This document shows positions 1 through 21,249 of a DNA stretch of 64,000 nucleotides, piece by piece. The stretch comes from Urophycis tenuis (taxonomy: Eukaryota; Chordata; Actinopteri; Gadiformes; Phycidae), in contig JAXIVH010000014.1 in NCBI GenBank assembly GCA_036785325.1, positions 2,029,580-2,093,579 on the forward strand, written 5' to 3'. Both the position numbers and the translations under genes were made by a program. The notes below the pieces were generated by a model that ran no database searches, was not told the DNA's origin, and saw nothing but the letters and a program-made list of their open reading frames with translations. Numbering within the stretch: the stretch's first letter is position 1; each line of letters begins with the position of its first letter.

Positions 1-70
1 GTCTCCCTCTGTCTCCCTCTCTTTCTTTCTCCCTCCCTCCCTCCCTCCCTCTCCCTCCCTCCCTCTCTGG
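1..70. repeat. CT-rich simple repeat
   Basis: The window opens in a pyrimidine tract of (CCCT)n and (CTCT)n units that ends near position 68. It has no coding content and is probably intronic low-complexity DNA. Confidence 0.8.
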
Positions 71-1194
71 GATGCTCTGGACATGAGCCAGATTCATGAG
101 GTGCAGCAGCAAGAGGTAAAAGGCCGACTTCACAGGGATAGTGCAGACATCCACACCAGGAATGCTGGGATTCTGCACTTCCCGGTGTGCAGGGTCGAGG
201 AGGTGATTTTGGCTCGGGGAGTCTGGGATTTCGCCGTCGGCGGAGATTTCGGATCTCCCTCGTGCCAAATAAGCATTGATGCGTCACGACGGTTCACTCG
301 GTGATGATCCTAAGGGCGCGGCACAACACAGGGCTATGAATACACGATGACACAGAGAGGCACTCGCCTCTCTGTGATTTCACTCGTGCTCTGTAATGCT
401 GAAATCAGGAGGAGGTCAGGAAGTTTTCAGTCTGGCCGGCAAGCACATTTGATTTCCCCCAACCGAGGGCTAGCTTTTTTTTCCTCTGAGGGTGTGGTCC
501 CATATCCTGCAGCAAGATGACCAGAGTTGAACTGCTCGGTATGTGGACATAATGTGGATCCCTGGTGGCTCTCCACCACACCGCAGGCATATCCTGCACC
601 TGGTTTCGCTGTAAACTTTGCACCCGGGGCCGTATCCCATGATCAGATTGGTTGGGTCCGTCAGTCCACCAATAAAAAAATAAAATTTAAAAAAAGAACA
701 ATAAAAGAAAACAAGCAGAAAGGCATGCTACACTACACACCCTTGAATGAATCAGCCGGGCCCAGAATAAAGCTGAATTCTTTTTTTTCCTGCTGTCGAC
801 TCTGTAGCAAGGTCTGAGTCTGCCGTCGGCGTGACGAGGAGCAGTGCTCGTCATGCCCCCCCGGGGGGTGTGGGGGTGGGTGGGTGGGGGGGGCTCAGTG
901 TGTCTCATCTACCCACTGATCCATCAGGTGCTCCCTCTTGAGAGCAGGACCCCCCCCTGCAGCTCCTTTGAGCATCATCGCCCACGGTTACCACCAGTCG
1001 GCCCCTTCACACACTGCGGGTCGGTACACGGTGGGGCGGTGCGGTGCGGTGCACACGCTGACAAAGCAAACAGGGAAATAAAACGATGATACGCCGCGGT
1101 GGTTGTAAATGGAATGGCTGCTGTAAATCCCCTTGTCAGCGCGGGTCCCCCCCCAAAGCACCGGGTCCATAACCGGGGCAGCCATCGGGTGAGT

Positions 1195-1225
<31 letters not shown>

Positions 1226-1983
1226 TGGCCAGCCGCCCGGCATGGAGCGTGCAGCGTCGAGGTGCACGAAGTACACCGCACGTCTCGAGACGGAACGGGC
1301 ACGCGCCACCTCGCCTCGGAAGAATGCGCCGCCACGGGATTCGTATCGACTTCCTCATTAGGCTCACACGATCACACACAGTGGCAGGTGATTTACAAGG
1401 CACGGTGATCACGGCTCAGAGGATCAACGCACCTTCAGGGGGTTGACCCTGAAGCACCTTGCTTTGTCAAACAAAAGCGGTCGGTCGATGGTGGTTGTGT
1501 GTGTGTGTGTGTGTGTGTGAGTGTGTGTGTGTGTGTACCTTGGATGTGGAGAGTTGACTGGCCCAGTATTGTATTAATTGAAATCTGTATTGAGTAATTC
1601 ATACATGCAAATATGTGGCTACCAAAATAAGGTAAGGCCTGAAGTCTGAGCTAGAACAAAAAAAAAAACTAAATACAAAAACTCATGTAACAACTGTGAA
1701 AACTCATAACACAGCTATAGGCCTACACAAAGGTGAAACCAAAAATGATTATCATCCTTTCTTCGAAAGGAATGAGGGCTGGACCCCAATTGCGAAATTC
1801 AAATTCAAACACACAGCTGCGACATTTGAAGAAGTCACATGGCTGTCAAAAGAACACCAAGGCAAAAAGAAAAGCAGGCAAAGTGCCAGTAGATTCAAAT
1901 GTAGCTGAAGTGTTTGAGATAACAGCTGAGAGCCAGCTGTGAGAAAACTCACTGGGCTAGTTTCATGTGTTTTGTTAGGGTTG

Positions 1984-2350
<367 letters not shown>

Positions 2351-5035
2351 CGTGTGTGTCTGGGACGACCCTTCTCATCTGTGCCTGTAGATGGTCTCTG
2401 CTGTCAGCGATGTGTTTATCAGCGACAGGGCCTGTGTTTGTTTACGGTAAGTGGGAGGGGACTTTCGGATCTGTGATAACCTTTTGCTTTCCTTTCTTTC
2501 TCACACTCAACCCTAAAGGACACAGGCCATACAAAGACAAAGACAAACGACGACCCAAGGAAAGTCCCCGAACGAAAGACCAAAAGATGACATTATGTTG
2601 AAATCCAAGTGGCAAAGGGAGTGTACTAAGAATGAGCATGAGCACTTTAACACAATATACAGTATACATAGTATACTAGAGAGTGGGAGGAAGAGAGAGA
2701 TAGATGAAGCGCGCTGCAAGAGGAGAGAAGAGAGTGAATGGGAGGAGACGGGTTTGATAGGGGGCCAGAACTACAATGAGGCAGGAGTAAATCAGAGGCG
2801 GTGAGAGAAAGAGAGGGCCCATTGATAATAACAGACAAAGTTTGTTGAGGGGGGTCTGGGGGTGGGGTGGTGATTGTTGTGGGGAAGGGGGGGGGGGGGG
2901 GGCGCTGGGAAGCAGGGCACCAACACTGAGTGACACAACAGGGACCTTGGCGGGAAACAATGGGCCTCCTAAGAGGGGCCCCGCGGCCCCCAGAGTCACA
3001 CAATCTATTTTTTTAATCAGCAAGAGCAAAAAAAAAAAAAAAAAAAGAGGGTGGGGGGGGGGGGTGACGGCCATGTTTCCATTGCTAGCGGTTAGCTTGC
3101 ATTTTTTAGTGCAATCACTCATTAAAAAAAAAAAAATTAACAACGCGCAATGAGCAATGAGTGTTCTTTTCCCCGACAGTGAATCAAACTCAAAGTGAAG
3201 CTCAGCCCTTCCCATCCCACGCTGCACGTCAAATAAAAAAAACATGCTGTGTTTGGCTCACGCCGTGGCAGACCAAAAGGATTCCGTAATGATGATGGTG
3301 ATCAGTGTCTCCGTGAGGATAAGATAGGGCGAGGTGATCTTCTCACCTTGTGAAATGGACTGATAAGTAGGACAAACAAACAAAAACATTCCTCGGGCTG
3401 ACCAAAAAAACGCCAGATGGGCCCGTCCTCCCCAAAGGCTGGCCATTGATGTCGGTTATGAAAGGTTTTTCGGTAATTAATACCTTCCAAGAAACTCAGC
3501 GCAAAACAGCAGACAATCACCAGACTTGTTCTCTGTCGTTTATCATCTCAGACGACAAAGAGGCACTTTAGCAATTCAACAGGTGGACCTTGGGAGTCAG
3601 CTATTTATGTACTAATGAGCCAGTAAGGGTGTTTCAAGGAGCTGGCTTGGGGGCCAGGAGAATGTGAGAGTTGACCAGATACTTGTGGCGCAGGTCTTTC
3701 GAGATGGAATTTAAAAGATACCATCTGAGACCACATTTCAATAACTCAATCTGCTCTCTGCTCTGAATTACGGTGGATCGAGGGCTGAAAGTATTAGTGA
3801 ATCACCTGAACATCATTAGTGGATCGCGTATATGGAAAATGTATTGATTTTAGGTAATTGATTAATAATCGTAGTAATTTATCAAGTGACATGTCAATCT
3901 TTTGCCGCTTAAAGGTTCTGAAATGCAAATACGTTGTTTTTCTCCTCTTGCAGTTTATACAATTACTTTTTATTTACTTTTATTTAATTGACTTTGGAGG
4001 GGGGCGGGGGTTGACGAAACAGATTGACAAAACATGTGTTAGTGCCTAATCGCACCGCAGTGTGTGGGTGGAATCAAGAAGGCCGAAATCAATACATTTG
4101 ACAGCTTCTTTCTGTAATGTATCAGGGCCATCATCTGGCCGCGGGTCGGATCGCCTGGTATGACGCAAGACATCAATAACACCAGGGATGAGGGGACAAA
4201 GATTCCGCCTGACTCACACACCGTCAACTTGTAAATCACCCACCGTGGTGGCGGTGGTGGGGGGTGATGGTTGCCACAGTGGCACCTCATTCACCTCCAC
4301 CCCCATTGAGGCTGATTTAGTAAAAGGGTAAAAGCCCAGGGCCCCTGAACAAAACGCAGGACATAACTCATCTCCTGTCCTCGTCCGTGAGTCAGGCTCT
4401 TCTGGCCCCCGCCGCCTCCCCTCTACCACCGCGTTAGGCTTCATTCTCGGCCTTCGCTTCGTGGGGGTCACACCATTCCGTTCAAAATCGATTCTCGACT
4501 CAGAAACACGATGCATAGGGCTAGCACAGACGTACCAAGGCCATACATGGAGAGAAAAAAACATGAACATATGATGATCAAGTAGAACAGCGGGGTCAAC
4601 TGAACTGTAACCCTGTATGTAACTAGAAATGGGGATCCACAGTATAACTACAGGATTAGAATTTGATTATTTTCATACGGACATTGAGAAACACAACGTA
4701 TTTTGCAGGACGTGTTGCAGAGCTGCCACTGTGCCGATATTGTCTTTTGGGGACGGTGGGTGGTGGGAATACGAAAAACAACAAAACAAACATTGTAATG
4801 TAAATGGCCGAGGTGGAAGGAACAAGTGCGACCAGTGTGTATCCCAGCACTAGCCTGCCGGTTAAGGACAGACCTACTTTTTACACAGTCTACCACGGGC
4901 CCGACAGCGCAGCAAAATGCACCAGACAGGACCAACATGAGCCTCAGCCAACTGCTTTGTACGCGGAGACAGTGAAATCAATAGCCGGAAAAGGAAACAC
5001 AATCAAACTTCAACCAACACGTTAACAATGAGCAC

Positions 5036-5054
5036 ACACACACACACACACACA

Positions 5055-5092
<38 letters not shown>

Positions 5093-5112
5093 CACCCACA
5101 CACACAGACACA

Positions 5113-5157
<45 letters not shown>

Positions 5158-5164
5158 ACACAGA

Positions 5165-5213
<49 letters not shown>

Positions 5214-5370
5214 ACACAGAGACACACACACACACACACACACAGACACACACACACACACAGACACACACACACACACACAGACCACCGTGCAATCTGA
5301 CTCGGCAGATTTCATACACTGACCTCGAATCCACTGCGGACAGATGCCAAGCATTGTCCTAAAGGGGTTT

Positions 5371-5461
<91 letters not shown>

Positions 5462-5504
5462 GTGTGTGGTAGTGTGTGTGTGTGTGTGTGGGGGGGGGGG
5501 GGGG
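5036..5504. repeat. (CA)n array followed by (TG)n array and poly-G
   Basis: An interrupted (CA)n array with regular CAGACA interruptions spans 5036-5281. After 90 bp of unique sequence comes a (TG)n array at 5371-5489 that ends in a run of 15 G. The two arrays are reverse complements, so the pair could fold into a long (CA)/(TG) stem. Confidence 0.95.
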
Positions 5505-6281
5505 TATTGGTTTCAGTGTGGGTGTGTCGTCTGTCACAGAGAGTCTTTCAGCGTACCAACACTATAAAGGAATGCCAAACTGAAAAGGTACAGGAAGCTC
5601 GGCTCCATTGTGCAGGTGAAACCCCACACAATTCTCCGTACCGTAGTTACGGTCGCCAAAACCCCGGCCTGTGTTCAATTGTGCATTTGTGTGCAACTTG
5701 GGAGAATCCACAAAACACACGTTTCGTGCCAGAGTGAGCGGAGTTTTGGTTGAAATTCCTCGTCAGCAGGTTCCGGCTGCTCACTGCCAAACCTGCTCAG
5801 TGAGTGTGCATGCACACAGGTGCGAGACAGCGGGTCCACGCACCACAGCATTCTCCAGTACGCGTCAGGCCAGTCGGTCCGTGGCGGTGCGGTGACAACA
5901 GCCAATACATGCGGCCGAGTCTCGACTCACTGACGAAACAAATTGCAACTCGTGGACCGGGTGGGGTGGGGTGGGGTGGGGTGGGGTGGGGGGGGGCAGG
6001 GGGGCTCACGGCGCTAAATCCTCATTAGGTTTGACTTTGCCGGGGCCAAGAGCTAAGGCAATTAGCTGCCCGCGCCATCTGTCTGTCCCCGACGCACAGC
6101 AGGGACCAGACCACGGACCCTCGCCCCCGTAGAGTCAGTGGTCTGACCTGAGGAGGACTGACGATGTGTGTGTAACCAAGTCATGATAACAGCACATGAT
6201 TTATCATGAATATACTAATTTATCAACTATACATACGTTTTGCTAGATTTGTTCTAGTGGAGCATAGCTGCAGTACACACA

Positions 6282-6537
6282 AGAAGAAGAAGAAGAAGAA
6301 GAAGAAGAAGAATTACTCATTTGATCCCGTGAGGGAAATTTGGTCTTCTGCATTTAACCCAATCGTGAATTAGTGACACACTCGGAACACAGTGATGGTG
6401 AAGCACACAGTGAGGTGAAGCACACACTTAAACCTGATGCAGTGAGCTGCCTGCAACAGCGGCGCTCGGGGAGCAGTGAGGGGTTAGGTGCCTTGCTCAA
6501 ATCCGAAGCCCTAACCAGTAGGCCGCGGCTGCCCCTC
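6282..6537 (-). repeat. tRNA-derived SINE-like element, family A, reverse copy
   Basis: Read on the minus strand it begins with a GGGGCAGCCGCGGCCTAC head, passes through a region ending in GGTTAAATGCAGAAGACC-like sequence and a GGAAATTTG-type stretch, and ends in a (CTT)n tail, seen on the plus strand as (GAA)n at 6282-6311. A second copy in forward orientation lies at 49680-49960 and shares most of its length. Family assignment is by mutual similarity and tRNA-like head only. Confidence 0.75.
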
Positions 6538-6905
6538 AACAAGATGATGGAAACAGAAAAGTTTGGGTTTTACGTACTTGTATCCATATTCACACTCGCA
6601 AACATCTACAACTAGTCTATTCATCTACTCTTTGCATATTATACAACAAAAGTGTGTGCCACCATCCCAGGCAGACATTACCTGTTGCATACAACCAAAT
6701 GACAATGATGTTTTCTACATACATGGCAAACTAATGACAGCAAAGTGGGTGGGTGTGTGCAGAAGGCCCCCGAGCAATAAGTGTCCGCTTGACCACAGAG
6801 TTGTGAGCCAGATAGCTCACACCATGTGCCTAATGGGTTCTCAACATACCAGCGCAAACACTACAGGCCTCCAGTGCTGGCCTGCAGGCTGGGAACACAC
6901 GCACA

Positions 6906-7102
<197 letters not shown>

Positions 7103-7183
7103 CTATATCATGCACTGTGTGTTGCAGACTTTGTGATGGTGTCAACATTGTCACTTCACTCCATGCAAATGTGTGAAACTTAC

Positions 7184-7904
7184 CATTTAGCCCATTGGGA
7201 ATGGCTCTACTGTGGAATTGAGAGCTGGAGAGGTCGTCCATAGACCTCCTCAGTGACGCCGTCTTGCCCTCGGACGGTTTGTTGTTGTGCATGTGGTGGT
7301 GATGGTGGTGGTGGTGGTGGTCGGGACTACCGGCGCTTCCGGCGCTGGAGGTGCTGCTACCGTCCCCGACGTCCCGAACCGTCACCGAACCCCCGTTGAG
7401 GTTGGTGAGGCTGGACTGGCTGTCGATGGAGCTCCGAGAGCCGGCTCCGTTCCTCTCCTCGTCCAGCATCACCACGATCTCCTTCAGCTCGGCGTTCTCT
7501 CGCATCAGCGACTCTTGGTTGGCCTCGAGGTCCTGCAGCTTCTGCTGGTACACGCCGACATCTTTCCACATGACGCCGGCCGTGTACCGGCCGAAGCGCT
7601 GCCACTCCCGGGACAGCTTCTTGCCCTTCTGCCGGTCGTCGTCCAGAAAGCAGCAGAGCTCCCGGAGCTCGTGGTTGTCGTCCTGTAGTTTCTGGTTCAC
7701 CTCCTTGAGACTCCGGATCTCGTGGAGGTGAACCTGTAGGCTGCGGTTCACGTCCTTCATCTTATTCCCGTGCTCGACCATCAAGTTCATCTTCTCGCCC
7801 TCCACTCTCCGTATCCTCCTCACCAACTCGTCCTTGCCGAGCCTATGGAGCTCCTCGTCTGAGAGTTTGTTAAAATCCACTCCGTCTGGACAATGTTTGG
7901 CCAT
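7184..7904 (-). CDS. ccdc85c: CCDC85C-like coiled-coil protein, first coding exon (partial gene)
   Basis: This exon encodes residues 1-240 plus one base, ending at a consensus donor (GTAAGT on the minus strand, complement at 7178-7183). The CCDC85 family are coiled-coil proteins associated with cell junctions and delta-catenin-type catenins. The hallmark block RELCCFLDDDRQKGKKLSRE is present near residues 80-100. It is preceded by a coiled coil (about 25-80) and followed by a second one (about 115-155), then a Ser-rich RDVGDGSSTSSAGS segment and a run of nine His. SMDDLSS and AIPNGLN near the end match CCDC85C better than CCDC85A. The ATG context (AATATGG) is good and the hhipl1 neighbour fits the CCDC85C locus. 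Later exons would lie at lower coordinates and are not in the window. The A/B/C paralog choice is inference. Confidence 0.9.
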
Positions 7905-8530
7905 ATTCCCGTCTGGGTTTTTTTTTCTTTCTTTCTTTGCGCACCCACCACGATTCCGATACTATACCAAGTCCGACAGGCAGCCCTCCTCCTCCTCCTA
8001 ACCAAGCTTCGATGGGGAAATTATAAAAAACGAATCCATAATATATATCCTTCCTTCATGGGACAGCAAACCGCAAAAAAGAGAGGACAAGGAATCCTCC
8101 TTAAGGTGTACAGCCAAGGCGAGGCAAACCCCCCGGAACAGGTGACCCAGAAAAAGGCTGCGCGCAGCCGTTGATTCCCTGATTCACTGTGGGTCCACTA
8201 GTGATGTTACCCGAATAATACACAAGCGATGCTTCTGGGGTTCCCTGCTCCCCTTTGACTGCAGTGATCCGCAACGTCCGTTTAAAAAAAACACGCCAAT
8301 ATTTCGCACAGGCCGAAGGAAAACCGGGAGGAGGAGGAGGGTGGGGGTAAATCGCTTGACCAATCCTCGGTACTGTGCTGCTGTCGCCTACAGGGTCCAA
8401 GGCTCGTTCTCTCTCTCTCTCCCCATCCAGGCAGTCAGCAAGCAGCCTCAGATTGACTCCGATTCACTGATCCTCGATAATAGGCGATGGGCGTGACGTC
8501 GGCAGCAGTGCTGGGATTGGCTTGGCTGTT
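7905..8530 (-). promoter_or_regulatory. ccdc85c 5' UTR and candidate promoter
   Basis: This is the region immediately upstream of the ccdc85c start codon, read on the minus strand. It contains a CRE-like TGACGTCG at 8494-8501, an inverted CCAAT box (ATTGGCT at 8516-8522) and another CCAAT near 8357-8361 on the plus strand. There is no clear TATA box. The TSS is not defined by sequence; the call rests on position and these motifs. Confidence 0.35.
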
Positions 8531-9513
8531 GAACAGGAGAGGATTCCCGTGAACGCCATCCTATGGGCGGCCAGTGCGGGCACATTCAGGAGGATCTGCT
8601 GGAGTTTGAATGTAAGACGCGAGAGCCCATTCAACTCACCGAGTAGTAGATCATACATGGAGGATCTCTAGCCCCCCACATTGATTTCAGTGGGCAGAAG
8701 TACTTGTCTTTACAGAGAAACTCCTTCAGCCGATCAGAGTAGTGATCCAGTCGGAAGAAGGGCAAAAACGTCTTTGCCGCCCGCTACTGTTGACGAAAGA
8801 GTGGAATGGTTCGCAGTCTCCAACAACTCCTACAACACGCTTCACTACTACTAACATAATATAGTTAGCATTCTAAATACTTCAAGCATTCAAGTGTCAA
8901 GTGTGGACGTTATAACAGTGTTAGTGCAGGGAAGTGACATCCGATCACAAGTTGTCACTTGCCATGGTATATGTAGCTACTATACTAATATGTATCTACC
9001 TGTAGCATGAAGCTCTTCCATAACCTCATTGGTAGCGGAGTCTGGCTGTTCAGACCAATAAGTGGATCACACATAGGTGGCATCCACGTAGCAATCCTAT
9101 ATGATATTGTAGTTATGTTTGCGTTATTAACATAACCTTTGACAGACAGACAGACAGACTGACAGACAGACAGACAGACATACTTTAATGATCCCTGAGG
9201 GAAATTGCATAAGAAAAAATGCAATTTTGCTTTAGAAATAATCAGTTTATAGAAAAAAGAACATCGACCAGGGTGATAATGTCCACAGCATGTCAACACT
9301 GCTGCACATCAACTTGTATATTAAACCGTAAATGCACTTTTCAGCGACCTCCATGTTTACTTGTGTGTGTTCTGCGTATGGCGTCCTTCTGCATGCAGGT
9401 CAGTTGGATCTGTGACTAATTCACTCTGAATCTGATATTGGCCAACAAAATAATGTGAGCAATAAATCTGAATTGAGCACTGAGGCTTGCAGGCTTGCAG
9501 GCTTGTCACAACA

Positions 9514-9685
<172 letters not shown>

Positions 9686-9794
9686 ACAATAGTGAAACAG
9701 TGGGAATAATGTGTGGTTGGTTGGCAGCTGCAATAAAATACACAACAATGGGTTGACTCAGATATAGACACACACACACACACAGACTTAGACA

Positions 9795-10535
9795 TAGACG
9801 GAGGCAGACTTTATTGTCATTCAGTTTACAACAAGTGTACGTTGAACAAAATTGGTGTTAACAATAGTGCAAAAATGCTCACTTAGAGTTCAGCAATCAC
9901 ATGACCTGGGGGGGAAAAGGAACCTCATAGTCACGCACCAAATGCTGCAGAACCTCCTTCCAGAGGCCATCAGGGAGAACAGACCATGGATGGGTGTGAG
10001 GAGTCACTAGCGATGTCCCCTGGTTCGGAACATGCAGCGTTCAGGTGCGGCGTCCCGAATAGAGGGTAGAGAAGTCCCTGTGATTATCTCCGCTGTCCTC
10101 ACCACTCTGTCCTCACCACTCTCACATTCTTCCAGTCAGCTGCACTGCAGCCTCCACACCACACAGAGATGCAGCTGGTTAAGGTGCTCTCTTGACCAGC
10201 TGCATCTATGGCCTGCCCTACACTGTTCCCCCCCCCCCCCCCCCCCCCCCTTTCTCTCTCTCTCTCTCTCTCTCTCTCATATCCCACATGGCCGAGGCAG
10301 AAGGCCGCCCACGCTGGTCTGTCTATGAGGTTTCCACCTGTTAAAAGGCAGTTTTTCATTGCCACTGTCGCATCATGAAAAGTGTTATAGCTCATGATGT
10401 GAATTGTTGGGTCGATGTAAATGACATCATGAAGAGATTTGGTCTCGACCTGCTCTCTATGTAAGGGTCTTGAGATAACTTCTGTTGTGAATTGGCGCTA
10501 TATAAATAACGTTTAATTGAATTGAATATGGTGCT
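9795..10535 (+). repeat. dispersed repeat fragments with LINE-like 3' tail
   Basis: The segment around 9800-9860 (GACTTTATTGTCATTCAG) resembles the end of a common fish dispersed repeat. The segment ending near 10535 has the GAATTGGCGCTATATAAAT signature followed by an ATTGAATTGAAT tail, as in many teleost L2-type retrotransposon 3' ends. They may be one composite insertion or two. A poly-C run and (CT)n tract (10230-10278) interrupt the block. Confidence 0.55.
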
Positions 10536-11628
10536 TCTGTGAGGGGTAGGTGGGCTCTCCTTATCCATGTTTAAAAAACCATTGCCATGTTTTCATGCCA
10601 TATTATATTACAGTATAATGTTAGGGTGGCTGGTGATAATAGAATGCAGCATTTGGTTATCATAAACAAAATGATTTTTTTTTTTTTAAATCAAATGCAT
10701 TATTGGGTCTAATGAATGTCCAGAATATTTTCTTCAATCCCTGGCTGATTTGGGTTTCAGCTGTTTTCCAATCATTTTTTTGTTCGGTCAATCGAAAAGG
10801 TTTTCTCCTTTCTTTGTGCTGAATTTCTAGTCCAGGTCTTCTGTCAACAGAAAATACAGAATATAGGCTACTATCATTGTGCAGGGAAATGATACGGTCT
10901 AACGGTCCAAATATTTAGTCTGGACGACGTCGCCACCTGCTGGGCAGTAAGTATTCTACAGATTCACTATAACTGACACAACGTGTTATTAGTGACTATT
11001 TTTCACATACAAAAATATCTGGTGCTGAACAACGTCTTTCAACATCGACAATCATAATAACAATAATGATACTAATAATAGGATAATAGTAGGCTTAATT
11101 AAAATATGCATACAATAACAAAAGTAGACTCGGCATATATGTATATTTACTCATTATTCGTGTATATTATATATATTCATTCATTTTAACAGTACAGACG
11201 AGACACATTGGTGTCTGATGGATTTTCCTAAACATGGAAAATGAGGCAGTGGCCAGGCGGGGGGAGAGGGGATGACTTCATAGTCTGCGGACAAGCAGCA
11301 CAGCAGCACAAACCCACACTGAGATCGGTGTCTGAGCACAGCTCGGACTGAACCACGGTCTGTCCTTAAAGGATGGAAGAAGGGTAACCAGGGGACAGGC
11401 CTTTTTTATGACCGTTATAGAGCCATGGCGTGACGACTTCCGACGATGAATCCCGAGTGCGATCTGAACATCAAGTGGACTTGCACACGGGCGAAAAAAG
11501 TTGATGATTAAAACCAGAGCAAAGTGCATTCGGAGTTTGCAAACAGGGGCGGTCGAGAGGCTACGCGGAGAACCTCGGTTCCATGACATAGCTCGGCGCT
11601 CCGTGCGTTCTCCCAGAACCACGCCACG

Positions 11629-20031
<8,403 letters not shown>

Positions 20032-20594
20032 GGGGGACAGCGACGTAGGATGATGACGTGGAGGGATTGTGGCGTCGTGTAGCTTGATTGATTTATCGTA
20101 CCTTATCCCCCCCCCCCGTAAGGTGCTGTTGTAAATCTGTTGTGGAGGTGTAGAGTTTTATGGGGTCCTATGGGGTGTTGCAGAGTGTATGCTACTCTGA
20201 TGTGAAGAGGTTAAGAATCTGTTGTGGCGGTGTGGAGTATTAGGTACTATGGAGTGTAGTAGAGTTCAGGGTACGATGAAGTCTCCCTTAAACACTACAT
20301 TACTACTAAGATCAGAGAGTTCCGTTAAAATCCTAACTGGCTGAATGCTAGTTTGGTATTGCCCTAACAATGACCTGTGCAATTTTTATTTTTTATTTTA
20401 GCCCTGCTTCTGTCACTGAGGTGGCAGTTAATTTTGTTCTCACATCAGAGATTAAAGATTTTAGGTGGAGTTGTAACAATTTTCACTTCGAAACGACTTG
20501 CATTTCTTGAGAGACGTATAACAACCTGCCATTGTGTCACTTGAATGTATCATTCCATGATAATATTAATAACATTGAATGTAAAGTGTACAAT

Positions 20595-20600
20595 AATAAA
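20595..20600 (+). other. candidate hhipl1 polyadenylation signal
   Basis: An AATAAA hexamer lies 564 bp after the hhipl1 stop codon, in AT-rich sequence without intervening repeats. It is the first canonical hexamer I see downstream on the plus strand. The cleavage site is not confirmed. Confidence 0.4.
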
Positions 20601-20699
20601 TGTATGGATAATGTATATAATGATCAACTACGATTATTGCAGCTAGACTTTTTTTTTTGTAATACATATTAGCCATCACTCTCCATTACACCAACATAG

Positions 20700-20890
20700 G
20701 TATCAGGCTAGGGATGGTTAAGTTTAGGTATAAGCAGAGCTATAGCATCTTTGGTAAGGTTTAGTTTAGGTAGGCCTACTACAGATAGCTAAGTTTAGGT
20801 ATTTGTTTAGAGAAGGTTAGGTTTAGGTATGACAGATGGTTACGTTTAGTTATTTGTTTAGAGAAGGTTAGGTTTAGTTATTACAGATTT
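20700..20890. repeat. degenerate GGTTAGGTTTAGGTAT tandem repeat
   Basis: Imperfect copies of GGTTAGGTTTAG and TTTGTTTAGAGAAGGTTAGG occur four to six times. They resemble a decayed minisatellite of telomere-like hexamers. The spacing is irregular. Confidence 0.6.
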
Positions 20891-20938
20891 GTTATCCGGT
20901 TAGAGGTCAAGCTGTGGTGTGCACGCTTACTATGCCAG

Positions 20939-20940
<2 letters not shown>

Positions 20941-21022
<82 letters not shown>
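20941..21022. repeat. (TC)n microsatellite
   Basis: A pure TC run of about 40 units lies between hhipl1 and the tRNA gene. Confidence 0.95.
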
Positions 21023-21024
<2 letters not shown>

Positions 21025-21176
21025 TGTAGACAGTACAATGGCTAAATTGAAGACAATTGCTTTGGTATTCTAAGATTAATATTATCTTACTTTGGGAATA
21101 AATTGTCGTAACATAATATCATACAATTATCAGCTCAGGATGAAACTCGCATATATTCGCGGGGTGCGCACAAACG

Positions 21177-21249
21177 GGCTCCATAGCTCAGTGGTTAGAG
21201 CACTGGTCTTGTAAACCAGGGGTCGCGAGTTCGATCCTCGCTGGGGCCT
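21177..21249 (+). tRNA. tRNA-Thr (anticodon TGT)
   Basis: The 73-nt sequence folds as a full cloverleaf. The acceptor stem GGCTCCA pairs with TGGGGCC (one T-G pair). The D arm is GCTC/GAGC, the anticodon stem CTGGT/ACCAG with loop CTTGTAA, and the T arm GCGAG/CTCGC with loop TTCGATC. The discriminator base is T. The A box (TAGCTCAGTGG) and B box (GTTCGATCC) are intact. A TTTTT pol III terminator follows 12 bases downstream (21262-21266). No intron and no CCA are encoded, as expected for a eukaryotic nuclear gene. It sits alone between hhipl1 and brms1l. Confidence 0.92.

Noticed and set aside
20700..20890. Interstitial telomere remnant
   Set aside because: GGTTAGG-like motifs are irregular and mixed with longer units. 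They do not form a (TTAGGG)n array.
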